From contig NZ_LRRB01000297.1 in NCBI RefSeq assembly GCF_001646865.1, positions 1 through 36,929 on the forward strand: 36,929 nucleotides of DNA. The letters are read 5' to 3'. Position numbers and translations under genes: made by a program. Of this stretch, positions 9,626-21,291 are shown one piece after another; the first letter of the stretch is position 1, and the number at the start of each line of letters is the position of its first letter. Origin of the DNA: Aldersonia kunmingensis (GTDB lineage: Bacteria > Actinomycetota > Actinomycetes > Mycobacteriales > Mycobacteriaceae). Below the pieces are notes generated by a model. It was not told the origin of the DNA. It searched no databases and saw nothing but the letters and a program-made list of their open reading frames with translations.

Positions 9626-9703
9626 CTGCCCGATCGGGCAGTCGTCGTGCCGGTCGCCCGTGGATACGCTTCCGCGGAACCACGAAAGTGAGCGACCGGC
9701 ACG
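9626..9703. repeat. Perfect 16-bp palindrome and 12-bp inverted repeat between actP and acs
   Basis: ctgcccgatcgggcag at 9626-9641 is its own reverse complement. Five bases further on, cgtgccggtcgc (9646-9657) is repeated inverted as gcgaccggcacg (9692-9703) with a 34-nt interval. Neither is followed by a T-run, so a simple intrinsic terminator is not shown. They could attenuate read-through from actP, or the palindrome could be an operator for acs. No GlxR-type TGTGA-N6-TCACA site is visible here. Confidence 0.45.
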
Positions 9704-9751
9704 CCTTGTTTCCGCCACAGGCCAGTCCCGCCGGACCCAGAAGGAAGATTC

Positions 9752-11707
<1,956 letters not shown>

Positions 11708-11796
11708 CTGCCAATTCGCCCTGATTCGCTGATCTTGGACCCCGTCCGCAGATAGCATTTTGGCTGCTGAAGCGTTCACCTCGGAAGGAACGCACC

Positions 11797-13227
11797 ATGA
11801 CAGCAGTCAGCCCGGATCGAGACGAAACCGCACCCCTCGCGGAGGGCCCGCCGGCAGATGTCCTTGTCATTTTCGGCATCACCGGCAACCTCGCCAAGGT
11901 GATGACGTTCCTGTCGCTGTACCGGCTCGAACGCAACGGGCTGCTCGACTGCCCGATCCTCGGTGTCGCCGCCGAGGATTGGACGGTCGAGCAGTTGCGC
12001 AATCGAGCTCGCGAGTCGATCGAGACTGCGGGCGGCGAGCCGGTAGACGAGGACGTTTTCAATCGCCTCGCGTCCCGGTTCAGCTATATCGGCGGCGACT
12101 TCTCATCGGCCGACACGTTCTCGGCCGTCGGTAAGGCCATCGACGGCAAGCAGCAGCCCGTCTTCTACCTCGAGATTCCGCCGGGCCTGTTCGCCATGGT
12201 GATCAAGGGGCTCTCCGAAGCCGGATTGACCACAACGGCACGCCTCGTCGTGGAGAAGCCGTTCGGCCACGACCTCGAATCGGCCAAGGCACTTGCCGCC
12301 GATCTGCACAAGTACGTGAACGAATCGCAGCTGTACCGGATCGACCACTTCCTTGGGAAGAAGGGCTTTTCCGAGACGCTGTATCTGCGGTTCGCGAACG
12401 CGATCTTCGAACCGATCTGGAACCGGCAGTACGTATCGTCGGTGCAGATCACGATGGCCGAGCAATTCGATGTCGCCGATCGCGGGCGGTTTTACGAACC
12501 TGTCGGTGCACTGCGGGATGTGGTGGTCAACCACATGATGCAGCTCGTGGCCGCTGCCGCCATGGAGGCACCATCCGCGCCGTCGGCGGCGGCATTGAAG
12601 GACGCGATGGTGAACGTCTACCGCGCGATGCCGCCTGCCGACCCCGCCAACTACGTGCGCGGGCAGTACGAGGGCTACCGCGACGTCGACGGGGTGGCGC
12701 CGGACTCGAACACCGAGACATTCGTGGCGCTGCGCCTCGAAGTGGACAACTGGCGCTGGTCCGGCGTGCCGTTCTACCTGCGCACCGGCAAATGCCTACC
12801 GGAACGGCAGACCGAATTGCGACTGGTGTTCCGGCAACCGCCGCGGGTGTGGATCTTCGACGAACACCGGCCCGAACCGGCGCAGCTCATCATCCGCCTC
12901 GACCCGCACACCGGGATCCGGATCCTCGCCGAGGCGCAGCGCGGAGACAGCCGGCAACCCGAGCCGATCACGATGGACATGCAGTTCAAGGACGAGGGCG
13001 GCGAGGGACCAACCCCGTACGAGGTGCTGCTGCACGCCGCGATGGTCGGCGACAGTGGCCGCTTCACCAGGCAGGACAGCGTCGAGGAATGCTGGCGGGT
13101 GATGCAGCCACTGCTCGATGCGCCGCCACCGGTGCAGCCGTACAAACAGGGCACCTGGGGACCGGCGAGTAGCAACGACCTGATGACCGACCCGATTCAT
13201 TGGCACGAGCCTTGGTTGCCGTCGTGA
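11797..13227 (+). CDS. zwf: Glucose-6-phosphate 1-dehydrogenase (divergent Zwf)
   Basis: A 476-residue protein of the G6PD family, catalysing the NADP-dependent oxidation of glucose 6-phosphate that opens the pentose phosphate pathway. The nucleotide loop is GITGNLAK (27-34) instead of the common [17 protein letters not shown] lies at 153-160, the substrate motif [10 protein letters not shown] at 181-190, and [20 protein letters not shown] places the catalytic-base histidine near 246. It is slightly shorter than typical 490-510-residue enzymes. The ATG at 11797 follows TCGGAAGGAACGC. A -10-like TAGCAT lies at 11753-11758. It overlaps the GH15 gene by GTGA and heads a run of four closely packed genes. 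Altered loop residues suggest a subfamily or paralogue. Confidence 0.9.
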   Translation: MTAVSPDRDETAPLAEGPPADVLVIFGITGNLAKVMTFLSLYRLERNGLLDCPILGVAAEDWTVEQLRNRARESIETAGGEPVDEDVFNRLASRFSYIGGDFSSADTFSAVGKAIDGKQQPVFYLEIPPGLFAMVIKGLSEAGLTTTARLVVEKPFGHDLESAKALAADLHKYVNESQLYRIDHFLGKKGFSETLYLRFANAIFEPIWNRQYVSSVQITMAEQFDVADRGRFYEPVGALRDVVVNHMMQLVAAAAMEAPSAPSAAALKDAMVNVYRAMPPADPANYVRGQYEGYRDVDGVAPDSNTETFVALRLEVDNWRWSGVPFYLRTGKCLPERQTELRLVFRQPPRVWIFDEHRPEPAQLIIRLDPHTGIRILAEAQRGDSRQPEPITMDMQFKDEGGEGPTPYEVLLHAAMVGDSGRFTRQDSVEECWRVMQPLLDAPPPVQPYKQGTWGPASSNDLMTDPIHWHEPWLPS

Positions 13228-15128
13228 CCGAACTGGGGAATGCCGACGATGCCGAATTGCCGAATGTCGGTGCAAGCGGGCCACTTTCGCCGTTCCCGCC
13301 GATAGCCGACTACGCCTTCCTCTCCAATTGCCACACCGGCGCGCTGCTCGCGCCGGACGGCTCGATCGACTGGCTGTGTGTGCCGCGTTTCGACTCGCCC
13401 AGTGTGTTCGGTGCGCTGCTCGACCGGGAAGCGGGGACGTTCCGGCTTGCCCCGTTCGGCAGCAATGTTCCGGCCGAACGACATTACGAACCCGGCACCA
13501 ACACGATGCTCACGATTTGGAGCACCCCCACCGGCTGGGCGACGGTTCGCACGGCGCTGACCATGGGACCCACCGCGTGCGAGGACACGGTCACCCCGCA
13601 CACCCGCCCACCCGCGGACGAGGACGCCGACCACATTCTCGTGCAGACGGTCACCTGCTTCGAGGGGTCGATCGACATCCAACTCTTGTGCGAACCGGTC
13701 TTCGACTATGGACGTACCCAGGCCGAATGGACACTGTGCGATGACGCTCGGCATTGCGCCGATGCGACCGGTGGCGGTCTGACCCTGCGCGTGCGCACCG
13801 ATCTGGCGCTGGGTATCGAGGGGGGCCGGGTCCGCGGCAGGCACACCCTCGAGGAGGGCGAGTCGATCTTTTGCGCACTGTCCTGGGCGGCAGAGCTGGC
13901 CGCGCCGGTCAACTTCGCGGACGCCAACGAACTCCTCGACGCGACAAGCCGATATTGGCGAAGGTGGCTGAGCCGCTCCCGCATTCCCGATCACCGATGG
14001 CGCTCGATGCTCCAGCGCTCGGCACTCACGGTGAAAGGTTTGACCTACCTCCCCACCGGCGCCACGGTCGCAGCGCTGACCACTTCGCTGCCGGAAACGC
14101 CAGGCGGAGAACGAAACTGGGACTATCGCTACGCCTGGATGCGCGACTCCACCTTCACCATGCAGGCGCTGCACTTCCTCAGCCTCGACTGGGAAGCCTA
14201 CGAATTCATGCAGTTCATCGCCGATCTCGAACCGAATAGCGATGGCGGACTGCAGATCATGTACGGCATCGACGGCACACGTGACCTCACGGAGTCCACT
14301 CTCGACCACCTGTCCGGGTACGGCGGTGCCCGCCCGGTGCGGATCGGGAACGGCGCCTACGACCAGCACCAGAACGACGTCTTCGGTGCCGTGCTCGATT
14401 CGATCCTGCTGCACTCGGTGCGCAGCAAGCGGTTGCCGCGCCGGCTGTGGCCCGTCGTGCAGGCGCAGGCCGAATGCGCGACCGCCGTGTGGCAGAAACC
14501 AGACCAGGGCATCTGGGAGGCGCGTGGCGAGCCACGCCATTACGTCTCCTCGAAGCTGATGTGCTGGGTGGCGATGGACCGGGCCGGCAAGATCGCCGAG
14601 ATCCGCGGGGACAACGAGCGCGCGGAGGCATGGCAGGCGACCGCCGAGGAAATCAAGGCCGACATCCTCGAACACGGTGTGCGCGACGGCATTCTGCGTC
14701 AGCACTACGAGACCGACGCCCTCGATGCCTCGGTGCTGCTTGCCGCAGTATTCGGGTTCCTTCCCGGTAACGACAAGCGGTTGCGCAACACCGTCAAGGC
14801 GATCGACAGCGATTTGTCGGAACACGGGTTCGTGCTGCGCTACAAGACCGACGAGACCGACGACGGACTCTCCGGCAAGGAGGGCACGTTCCTCATCTGC
14901 TCGTTCTGGATGGTGTCGGCGTGGGCCATCATCGGCGAGATGGGCATTGCCCGGGACATGCTCGAGCGACTGCTCAAGGTCGCCTCACCGCTCGGGCTGT
15001 ACGCCGAGGAGTACGACGCCACGTCGGGCCTGCATCTGGGCAATTTCCCGCAGGCGTTCTCCCATCTCGCGCTGATCGAGGCGGCGGGCCGGATCATCTT
15101 CGCCGAGTTCATCGCGGAGTTCTCGTGA
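13224..15128 (+). CDS. Glycoside hydrolase family 15 protein (trehalase/glucoamylase-like)
   Basis: A 634-residue GH15 enzyme, probably cytoplasmic because no signal peptide is visible. [18 protein letters not shown] and [19 protein letters not shown] (residues 25-62) are the N-terminal signature of the bacterial GH15 group that includes mycobacterial trehalase. The (alpha/alpha)6 barrel begins near [15 protein letters not shown], and the catalytic-acid region is [18 protein letters not shown] near the C-terminus. Trehalose or an alpha-glucan is the likely substrate, giving glucose that could feed the neighbouring G6PD after phosphorylation. The start chosen is GTG 13224, overlapping the zwf stop (GTGA); the in-frame ATG at 13200 lies inside zwf. 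Exact substrate cannot be read from sequence. Confidence 0.9.
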   Translation: MTELGNADDAELPNVGASGPLSPFPPIADYAFLSNCHTGALLAPDGSIDWLCVPRFDSPSVFGALLDREAGTFRLAPFGSNVPAERHYEPGTNTMLTIWSTPTGWATVRTALTMGPTACEDTVTPHTRPPADEDADHILVQTVTCFEGSIDIQLLCEPVFDYGRTQAEWTLCDDARHCADATGGGLTLRVRTDLALGIEGGRVRGRHTLEEGESIFCALSWAAELAAPVNFADANELLDATSRYWRRWLSRSRIPDHRWRSMLQRSALTVKGLTYLPTGATVAALTTSLPETPGGERNWDYRYAWMRDSTFTMQALHFLSLDWEAYEFMQFIADLEPNSDGGLQIMYGIDGTRDLTESTLDHLSGYGGARPVRIGNGAYDQHQNDVFGAVLDSILLHSVRSKRLPRRLWPVVQAQAECATAVWQKPDQGIWEARGEPRHYVSSKLMCWVAMDRAGKIAEIRGDNERAEAWQATAEEIKADILEHGVRDGILRQHYETDALDASVLLAAVFGFLPGNDKRLRNTVKAIDSDLSEHGFVLRYKTDETDDGLSGKEGTFLICSFWMVSAWAIIGEMGIARDMLERLLKVASPLGLYAEEYDATSGLHLGNFPQAFSHLALIEAAGRIIFAEFIAEFS

Positions 15129-15147
15129 CTCCGCACGGCGAGGCGCC

Positions 15148-16602
15148 GTGAGTTCGACCGAGTTGATGCTGGCGCTACCCACGGTGGACCCGGTGCCATG
15201 GGCGCGCTCTCAGATGGCGTTCACGCTCGCCTGCCACATCATCCTGGTTCCTCTTGGCGTCTCGTGGGCGTTTATGACCTTGATCGCGAATTATCGCGGA
15301 ATTCGGCGCGGCGACGCCGATGCGCTGCGGCTGGCGCAACGCTGGTCGACCTACATGGCGGTGACCTTCGCGGTCGGCGCGGTCACCGGAACGGTGCTGA
15401 GCTTCGAATTCGGTTTGCTATGGCCGAGATTCATGGGCCAGTGGGGCGACGCGTTCGGTATCCCGTTCGCGTTCGAGGGGCTGTTCTTTTTCACCGAGGC
15501 AGTGTTCGTCTCCATCTACATCTTCGGCTGGAAGCGGCTGAAGCCGTGGACACATTTCGCCACCGGCATCCCGATCGTGATCGCGGGAATCTTCGGCAGC
15601 GCCTCGGTGATCGCGGCGAACGCGTGGATGAACGCGCCGTCCGGGTTCACCCTCGATTCGAACGGCGAGATCGTCGAGGTCGATCCGCTCGGCGTGATCT
15701 TCAACGACTCGATGCCACTGCAGGCCACCCACATGATCATCGCCGCCTATGTGGTGGGTGGGTTCCTTGTCGCGTCGGTTTACGCGGTCGGCATGCTGCG
15801 TGGCCGCCGGGATCGGCTGCACCGCCTCGGATTCCTCATCCCGTTCACAGTGGCCTGCGTCGCGATCGTGCCGCAGATGGTGGTCGGTGACTCGCTCGCG
15901 CGGTGGGTGTACGAGAACCAGCCCGCGAAATTCGCGGCGCTCGAAATGGTTCCGAGCACCAGCAGTGACGTGCCGGAGACGCTGCTGGGTCATTTGAACG
16001 ACGACCTCACGATCAGCGGCGGCTTGCCCATACCTGGGCTCGCATCGTGGCTGTCCGATCCGAGCACCGGCACGGCCACCGTGGTGCAGGGCTTGGAGAG
16101 TTTCCCCGAGAACGCGAGACCTACTGTCTCCCAGGTAAATGTGGTGCATCTCGCCTGGGACGCAATGGTCGGCATCGGCAGCCTGCTCTTCGCGATCGCA
16201 CTCTGGTTCGGTATCTACTGGGTGTTCCGCCGAGACATACCGCGCACCAAGTGGTTTCTTCGGATCGCGGCCTGTTGCGGTGTGCTCGCGGTGATCTGCA
16301 TGGAGGCCGGCTGGGTCGTCACCGAGGTCGGCCGGCAACCGTGGATCGTCTACAACTACATGAAGGTCGAGGACGCGGCGACGGGCAACACAGGTGTGTG
16401 GCTCACCTTCATCGCGGTGGCGGTGTTGTACATCGCGCTCGCGGTCACAACCGTGCTCGTGCTGCGAATGTTGAGCCGCCGATTCCGCGCATCCGAGGAA
16501 GCCTCGTCGGTGCTCGCCTCGACTCCATACGGTCCGCGCACCGATACGGCAGGCGAAGTCGACGAAACGCCCGACCTGAGCACGGATGTGCGACAGCCAT
16601 GA
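15148..16602 (+). CDS. cydA: Cytochrome bd ubiquinol/menaquinol oxidase subunit I
   Basis: A 484-residue membrane subunit carrying the haems of the high-affinity bd oxidase, which reduces O2 to water at low oxygen. ARSQMAFTLACHIILVPLG contains His30, the expected haem b595 ligand (E. coli His19). FEGLFFFTEAVF carries Glu110 and Glu117 of the oxidase pocket. LQATHMIIAAY contains His195, corresponding to the haem b558 ligand. GWVVTEVGRQPW near residue 396 is the family signature. The loop after helix VI is short, as in CioA-like/short-Q-loop enzymes. The GTG start at 15148 has GCGAGG upstream. It sits 19 bp after the GH15 gene and overlaps cydB by ATGA. The tail after residue 450 is polar. Confidence 0.95.
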   Translation: MSSTELMLALPTVDPVPWARSQMAFTLACHIILVPLGVSWAFMTLIANYRGIRRGDADALRLAQRWSTYMAVTFAVGAVTGTVLSFEFGLLWPRFMGQWGDAFGIPFAFEGLFFFTEAVFVSIYIFGWKRLKPWTHFATGIPIVIAGIFGSASVIAANAWMNAPSGFTLDSNGEIVEVDPLGVIFNDSMPLQATHMIIAAYVVGGFLVASVYAVGMLRGRRDRLHRLGFLIPFTVACVAIVPQMVVGDSLARWVYENQPAKFAALEMVPSTSSDVPETLLGHLNDDLTISGGLPIPGLASWLSDPSTGTATVVQGLESFPENARPTVSQVNVVHLAWDAMVGIGSLLFAIALWFGIYWVFRRDIPRTKWFLRIAACCGVLAVICMEAGWVVTEVGRQPWIVYNYMKVEDAATGNTGVWLTFIAVAVLYIALAVTTVLVLRMLSRRFRASEEASSVLASTPYGPRTDTAGEVDETPDLSTDVRQP

Positions 16603-17639
16603 GTTCCGTTATCGCCGCCGTTCTGTTCGCGAGTGTCCTCGCGTACGGCCTGTTCGGTGGCGCCGACTTCGGAGCCGGGTTCTGGGATCTCATTGCCGGC
16701 GGCGCCCGGACGGGCGAGCATCCACGGGCGGTCATCGATCGCGCGATCGGACCGGTCTGGGAAGCCAATCACGTGTGGCTGATCTTCTGCTTCGTTCTGC
16801 TGTGGACTGCGTTCCCCGAGGTGTATGCATCGATCACGCTGACGCTGTTCGTGCCACTCACGCTAGCGGCGCTGGGAATCGTGTTGCGCGGGTCGGGCTT
16901 CGCATTCCGCAAGGTGATGCTGCGAACCCGAGACCGGCGACGCTTCGGCGCCGCGTTCGCGGTGTCCTCTGTCCTGGTGCCGTACTTCTTCGGCACCGTG
17001 GCGGGAGCGGTCGCGACGGGCCGCGTGCCTCCCGGCGGTGAGGCCGGAGACCCGGTGCACAGCTGGATCAACCCGACATCCACCCTCGGCGGTGTCCTCG
17101 CCGTGGTGGTCGCGGCCTACCTGGCATCGGTATATCTCGGCGCCGACGCGGACCGGCTCGGCGATGCCGAGATGACCGCCTACTTCCGGCTGCGCGCGAT
17201 GATCGCGGCCATCGTCGTCGGAGTGGTTGTGGCCGTGGGCATTGCGGTGCTGCACGCGGATGCGCCCTACCTATTCGACGGTCTCACCTCGCGCGCACTC
17301 CCGGTGGTGATCGTGTCGGCGGTCCTCGGCGGCGTCTCGTTGCTGCTCGTCGTTCGCCGCCGATACCGTTGGGCGCGATGGTCCGCCGCCGGTGCGGTCG
17401 CGACAGTCGTCCTCGCATGGGGTGTGGCGCAATCGCCGTATCTGCTGCCCGAAACCGTCAAGGTCGCCGACGCGGCAGCACCGGACGGAACCCTCACCGC
17501 GCTGCTGGTGGCCGCGATCGCGGTCGTCGTGCTGGTCTTGCCGTTCCTCGGCCTGCTCTATGTTCTCGACCAGCGCGATCTGCTGCCCGAGGAGAGCGTG
17601 CAGGCACGGTCCGCCGCACCGGACCCGGGCGCGAAATAG
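16599..17639 (+). CDS. cydB: Cytochrome bd oxidase subunit II
   Basis: A 346-residue subunit with about eight or nine membrane helices, the partner of CydA. The N-terminus ASVLAYGLFGGADFGAGFWD and the segment IGPVWEANHVWLIFCFVLLW (about residues 50-69) are hallmarks of CydB, and LRGSGFAFRK follows. Length is normal (about 330-380). The ATG at 16599 overlaps the cydA stop (ATGA); a longer upstream in-frame reading exists but lies inside cydA in another frame. No cydD/cydC transporter-assembly genes follow; the next gene is an AraC regulator on the other strand. If the strain makes a functional bd oxidase, cydDC must be elsewhere. Confidence 0.94.
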   Translation: MSSVIAAVLFASVLAYGLFGGADFGAGFWDLIAGGARTGEHPRAVIDRAIGPVWEANHVWLIFCFVLLWTAFPEVYASITLTLFVPLTLAALGIVLRGSGFAFRKVMLRTRDRRRFGAAFAVSSVLVPYFFGTVAGAVATGRVPPGGEAGDPVHSWINPTSTLGGVLAVVVAAYLASVYLGADADRLGDAEMTAYFRLRAMIAAIVVGVVVAVGIAVLHADAPYLFDGLTSRALPVVIVSAVLGGVSLLLVVRRRYRWARWSAAGAVATVVLAWGVAQSPYLLPETVKVADAAAPDGTLTALLVAAIAVVVLVLPFLGLLYVLDQRDLLPEESVQARSAAPDPGAK

Positions 17640-17673
17640 CGCAGCGCGGACGATTTCGACGGGATCCACAGCC

Positions 17674-17751
17674 CCGCCGCACACTTCCTGTTGTCCCGCA
17701 CAGCGTTCCGCATGCCGAAGGCGACGCGGACGCGCAGAAGGTGTGCGGCGG
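17674..17751. terminator. Imperfect inverted repeat between convergent cydB and araC-type genes
   Basis: ccgccgcacacttc (17674-17687) pairs with gaaggtgtgcggcgg (17737-17751), with one unpaired G and an interval of about 49 nt. It occupies the 115-bp gap between two convergent genes and may end both transcripts. There is no T-run, so this rests on pairing and position alone. Confidence 0.4.
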
Positions 17752-17754
17752 AAC

Positions 17755-18213
17755 CTATCTCTCGCGCGCCGGAACTTCCTTGTGCCGCACCGGACGCGTC
17801 ACCTGCTTCGCCACGCACGACGGAATTCCCGCAGTCGCGTTCGCCGCCTCGCGCTTGTAGGTACTCGGTGGCATCCCGACCAGCTCGGTGAACCGGGTGC
17901 TGAAGGTGCCCAGCGACGAACAACCCACCTCGAAGCAGACCTCGGTGACGCTGAGGTCACCGCGGCGCAACAACGCCATCGCCCGTTCGATCCGGCGTGT
18001 CATCAGGTACGAGTACGGCGACTCACCGTAGGCCCGGCGGAACTCGCGGCTGAGATGCCCGGCCGACATATGCACCCCTCGAGCGAGCGCCTCGACATCG
18101 AGCGGCTGCGTGTATTCGCGGTCGATGCGGTCGCGAACCCGGCGCAGCCGCCTGAGGTCCTCGCGCCTCTGCTGTGAGACGCTGTCGTCTGTTGTCGAGC
18201 GGGTGGACGGCAC
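17755..18213 (-). CDS. AraC-family transcriptional regulator (short, single HTH domain)
   Basis: A 152-residue protein that is essentially one AraC DNA-binding domain with two helix-turn-helix motifs. The first is LDVEALARGVHMSAGHLSR and then FRRAYGESPYSYL; the second is LSVTEVCFEVGCSSLGTFS and then RFTELVGMPPSTY. No effector-binding domain is present. The start is uncertain. The GTG at 18213 has a GGGAA upstream and begins just before the conserved region. An ATG at 18315 would overlap the uvrA stop (ATGA) and add 34 low-complexity residues with poorer third-position GC. It lies downstream of uvrA on the same strand and may be co-transcribed. Its target is unknown. Confidence 0.85.
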   Translation of the reverse strand: MPSTRSTTDDSVSQQRREDLRRLRRVRDRIDREYTQPLDVEALARGVHMSAGHLSREFRRAYGESPYSYLMTRRIERAMALLRRGDLSVTEVCFEVGCSSLGTFSTRFTELVGMPPSTYKREAANATAGIPSCVAKQVTRPVRHKEVPARER

Positions 18214-18311
18214 AACTGCATTTTCCCGGCTCGACACCCGAGTCGTCCACCCGCGCGTCCGGCGCGGCGTCGCCGAACCGGATGCGCGGGATCGAGAGCC
18301 GAGCCCGGCGG

Positions 18312-20696
18312 TCATGCCCCGACGTACTCCGCCAGATGCTCGCCGGTCAGCGTCTCGCGACCCGAGACCAGGTCGGCCGGAGTGCCCTCGAAGACGATCC
18401 GCCCACCGTCGTGACCGGCGCCGGGGCCGAGGTCGATGATCCAGTCGGCATGCGCCATCACGGCCTGGTGATGTTCGATGACGATCACGGACTTGCCGGA
18501 ATCGACGAGCCGGTCCAGCAGGCCGAGCAGGTTCTCCACGTCCGCGAGGTGCAGACCGGTGGTCGGCTCGTCGAGGATGTAGGTGTCGCCCTTTTCGCCC
18601 ATGTGGGTGGCCAGCTTGAGGCGCTGTCGTTCGCCGCCGGACAGCGTGGTGAGCGGCTGGCCGATCTTGATGTAGCCGAGGCCGACGTCGGCAAGCCTGG
18701 CCAGGATCTTGTGCGCCGCCGGGAGCTTGGCGTCTCCCCCGCCGAAGAACTTCTCGGCTTCGGCAACCGACATGCCCAGTACCTCGCTGATGTCCTTGCC
18801 GCCGAACTTGTAATCCAGCACCTCGGCCATGAAGCGCTTGCCCTCGCACACCTCGCACGGAGTGGAGACACCGGCCATCATCGCCAGATCGGAGTAGATC
18901 ACCCCGGCGCCGTTGCAATTGGGGCATGCCCCATCGGAGTTCGCGCTGAACAACGCCGGCTTCACGCCGTTCTCCTTCGCGAAGGCCTTGCGAATCGGCT
19001 CGAGCAAACCCGTGTAGGTCGCCGGGTTGGAGCGCCGCGAGCCCTTGATCGCGGCCTGGTCAATGGTGACCACGCCATCGCGATTGGCGACCGAACCGTT
19101 GATCAGCGAGCTCTTGCCCGAGCCGGCGACGCCGGTCACGACCACGAGGACGCCGAGCGGGATGTCGACACTCACCTTCTGCAGGTTGTGCGTGGAAGCG
19201 CCGCGAATCTTCAACGCGCCGTTCGCTTCTCGCACGTCGTCCTTCAGCTTGGCCCGGTCGTCCAAATGCTTGCCGGTGAGAGTCGTGCTGGACCGCAGCT
19301 CGTCGACGGTGCCTTCGAAGACCACCTGGCCGCCATCGCTGCCCGCGCCCGGGCCGAGGTCGACGACGTGATCGGCGATGGCGATCGCCTCGGGTTTGTG
19401 CTCGACCACGAGCACGGTGTTGCCCTTGTCGCGAAGCTGCAGCAAAAGGTCGTTCATGCGAGCGATGTCGTGCGGGTGCAGACCGATCGTCGGCTCGTCG
19501 AACACATAGGTGACATCCGTCAGAGAAGAGCCGAGGTGCCGGATCAGCTTGGTGCGCTGCGCCTCACCACCCGATAGCGTGCCCGCCGGCCGATCGAGGG
19601 ACAGGTAGCCGAGCCCGATCTCCACGAACGAGTCGAGGTTGCCCCGCAGCGCTTCGAGCAGCGGCGCCACCGACGGCTCATCGAGCCCGCGCACCCATTC
19701 GGCCAGATCACTGATCTGCATGGAACACGCGTCCGCGATGCTGATCCCGTTGATCTTCGACGAACGCGCGAGCTTGGTGAGACGGGATCCCCCGCACTCC
19801 GGGCACGTCTGGAAGGTGATCGCCCGGTCCACGAACGCCCTGATGTGCGGCTGCATCGCGTCGCGGTCCTTGGACAGCATCGACTTCTGGATCTTGGGGA
19901 CCAGGCCCTCGTAGGTGACGTTGATGCCCTCGACCTTGATCCGGATCGGCTCCTTGTAGAGCAGATCGTTGAGCTGCTTCTTCGTGAACTTCGAGATCGG
20001 CTTGTCCGCATCGAAGAAGCCGCAGCCACGGAAGATCCGGCCGTACCAGCCCTCCATGGTGTAGCCGGGAATGGTGAGCGCGCCCTCGTTGAGCGACTTC
20101 GAATCGTCGTACAGCGCCGTGAGATCGAAGTCGGAGACATCGCCACGTCCCTCGCAGCGCAGGCACATCCCGCCGGTGATGCTGAAGCTGCGCCGCTCCT
20201 TGACCTCACGCCCACCCTTTTCCAGGGTGACCGCGCCCGCGCCGCTGAGCGACGCGACATTGAATGAGAACGCTTGCGGCGAACCGACATACGGCTTGCC
20301 GAGCCGGCTGAACAGAATCCGCAGCATCGCATTGGCATCGGTGGCCGTGCCGACGGTGGAGCGGACGTTGGCGCCCATGCGCTCCTGGTCAACGATGATC
20401 GCCGTCGTCAGTCCCTCGAGCACGTCCACATCCGGGCGCGCGAGCGTGGGCATGAAGCCCTGCACGAACGCGCTGTAGGTCTCATTGATCATCCGCTGCG
20501 ACTCGGCGGCGATCGTGCTGAACACGAGCGAGCTCTTGCCCGAGCCGGAGACGCCGGTGAAGACCGTCAGCCGTCGCTTCGGGATCTCGATGTCGATGTT
20601 CTTGAGGTTGTTCTCGCGCGCACCGTGCACGCGAATCATTTCGTGACTGTCGGCTGGGTGCGGCTCGGAGGACTTCTTCTTCGTGGCCGTACTCAT
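18312..20696 (-). CDS. uvrA: UvrA-like excinuclease ABC ATPase, short class II type
   Basis: A 794-residue UvrA paralogue with two ABC ATPase modules. Module one has Walker [10 protein letters not shown] (48-56), a zinc-binding pair CLRCEGRG, a second pair [10 protein letters not shown], and signature LSGGEAQR followed by [12 protein letters not shown]. Module two has [19 protein letters not shown] and CEVCEGKRF, and signature LSGGERQR with [12 protein letters not shown]. Canonical UvrA is about 940-970 residues; this one is shorter between Walker A and the first zinc pair, where the UvrB-binding domain normally sits. Class II proteins have been linked to damage tolerance and drug resistance (DrrC-like). 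The second ATG (20696) is preferred because GGAG precedes it by 6 nt; an in-frame ATG lies at 20711. Confidence 0.9.
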   Translation of the reverse strand: MSTATKKKSSEPHPADSHEMIRVHGARENNLKNIDIEIPKRRLTVFTGVSGSGKSSLVFSTIAAESQRMINETYSAFVQGFMPTLARPDVDVLEGLTTAIIVDQERMGANVRSTVGTATDANAMLRILFSRLGKPYVGSPQAFSFNVASLSGAGAVTLEKGGREVKERRSFSITGGMCLRCEGRGDVSDFDLTALYDDSKSLNEGALTIPGYTMEGWYGRIFRGCGFFDADKPISKFTKKQLNDLLYKEPIRIKVEGINVTYEGLVPKIQKSMLSKDRDAMQPHIRAFVDRAITFQTCPECGGSRLTKLARSSKINGISIADACSMQISDLAEWVRGLDEPSVAPLLEALRGNLDSFVEIGLGYLSLDRPAGTLSGGEAQRTKLIRHLGSSLTDVTYVFDEPTIGLHPHDIARMNDLLLQLRDKGNTVLVVEHKPEAIAIADHVVDLGPGAGSDGGQVVFEGTVDELRSSTTLTGKHLDDRAKLKDDVREANGALKIRGASTHNLQKVSVDIPLGVLVVVTGVAGSGKSSLINGSVANRDGVVTIDQAAIKGSRRSNPATYTGLLEPIRKAFAKENGVKPALFSANSDGACPNCNGAGVIYSDLAMMAGVSTPCEVCEGKRFMAEVLDYKFGGKDISEVLGMSVAEAEKFFGGGDAKLPAAHKILARLADVGLGYIKIGQPLTTLSGGERQRLKLATHMGEKGDTYILDEPTTGLHLADVENLLGLLDRLVDSGKSVIVIEHHQAVMAHADWIIDLGPGAGHDGGRIVFEGTPADLVSGRETLTGEHLAEYVGA

Positions 20697-20797
20697 CGTG
20701 TCTCCGTTCATCGGGTGGGGGCCGCATTCGGCGCCCCGATCGGCTCGGCTCGTCTCGATTCAAACAGCGTAGAGGCGCCCGCACGCCGGGTTTGCCC

Positions 20798-20816
20798 GGT
20801 CGGCCCGGGGCCGACC
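20798..20816. repeat. GC-rich palindrome between arsR and uvrA
   Basis: ggtcggccc-g-gggccgacc is a perfect 19-bp palindrome, with a ccgggtttgcccgg hairpin immediately before it (20786-20799). It lies about 150 nt downstream of arsR and 100 nt upstream of uvrA on the same strand. It may terminate the arsR transcript or serve as an operator for uvrA. No T-run supports a classical terminator. The remainder of the 273-bp gap shows no gene. Confidence 0.35.
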
Positions 20817-20969
20817 ACTCGCGCACGCCTGGTGCTCGCCTTCATGCACGCGAGTTCTGTTGCAGATCAGTGCAATTGACCCGCTTCGCGCCTCGGTGTC
20901 GCATGAATCGCGATCTCCATGCACTCGACGTTAGAACCCACGCCCCCGGCCGCACTTCTCGATTCCTGA

Positions 20970-21266
20970 TCAACTCTGTCCAGGTGCCGCGACGATGCGC
21001 GAGTACGCGGCGAGGGCCACGGGCCAGAAGCCATCGAGATAATCCCGCGCGGCGGCGATGCCGTGCGGATCGAGGCAGTACACGCGACGTCGCCCCTCGG
21101 CTCGTCCGATGACGAGCTGGGCGCGCTGCAGCACCCGCAGGTGTTGTGACACCGCCGAGCGTGTGACCGGGACCATGTCGGCGAGTTCGGTAACCGAGCG
21201 CGGACTGGTCGCCAGCGCCTCGAATATGGCCCGCCGAGTCTCGTCCGCGAGGGCTTCGATCGCCAT
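20970..21266 (-). CDS. ArsR-family winged-helix repressor
   Basis: A 98-residue single-domain regulator. The fold is clear: ALADETRRAIFEAL (helices 1-2), SVTELADMVPVTRSAVSQHLRVL (recognition HTH) and the wing AEGRRRVYCLDPHGI. No CxC metal site of the ArsR/SmtB type is present; the lone Cys lies in the wing, so it belongs to the SdpR/non-metal side of the family. The ATG at 21266 is chosen because GGAGG lies 11 nt upstream; a GTG at 21284 in the same frame would place the start inside the inverted repeat. It is divergent from the M23 peptidase gene and upstream of uvrA. Autoregulation through the repeat at 21271-21290 is likely. Confidence 0.88.
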   Translation of the reverse strand: MAIEALADETRRAIFEALATSPRSVTELADMVPVTRSAVSQHLRVLQRAQLVIGRAEGRRRVYCLDPHGIAAARDYLDGFWPVALAAYSRIVAAPGQS

Positions 21267-21270
21267 TTTT

Positions 21271-21290
21271 GCGTAAGCCTCCACTTACGC
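21271..21290 (-). promoter_or_regulatory. Putative ArsR operator overlapping the ribosome-binding site
   Basis: gcgtaag (21271-21277) and cttacgc (21284-21290) form a perfect 7-bp inverted repeat with a 6-bp spacer. The spacer contains cctcc, the complement of the GGAGG ribosome-binding site of the arsR gene. The repeat lies over the expected transcription start. Size and symmetry fit a dimeric winged-helix repressor. Confidence 0.6.
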
Positions 21291-21291
21291 G

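Noticed and set aside
16047-16598. N-terminal extension of cydB by 184 residues
   Set aside because: The extension reads cydA in another frame and is Arg-rich; cydB begins naturally at the ATG overlapping the cydA stop.
18316-18927. Long minus-strand extension of the AraC gene through uvrA
   Set aside because: It is an out-of-frame reading of uvrA. The AraC domain lies entirely below 18213.
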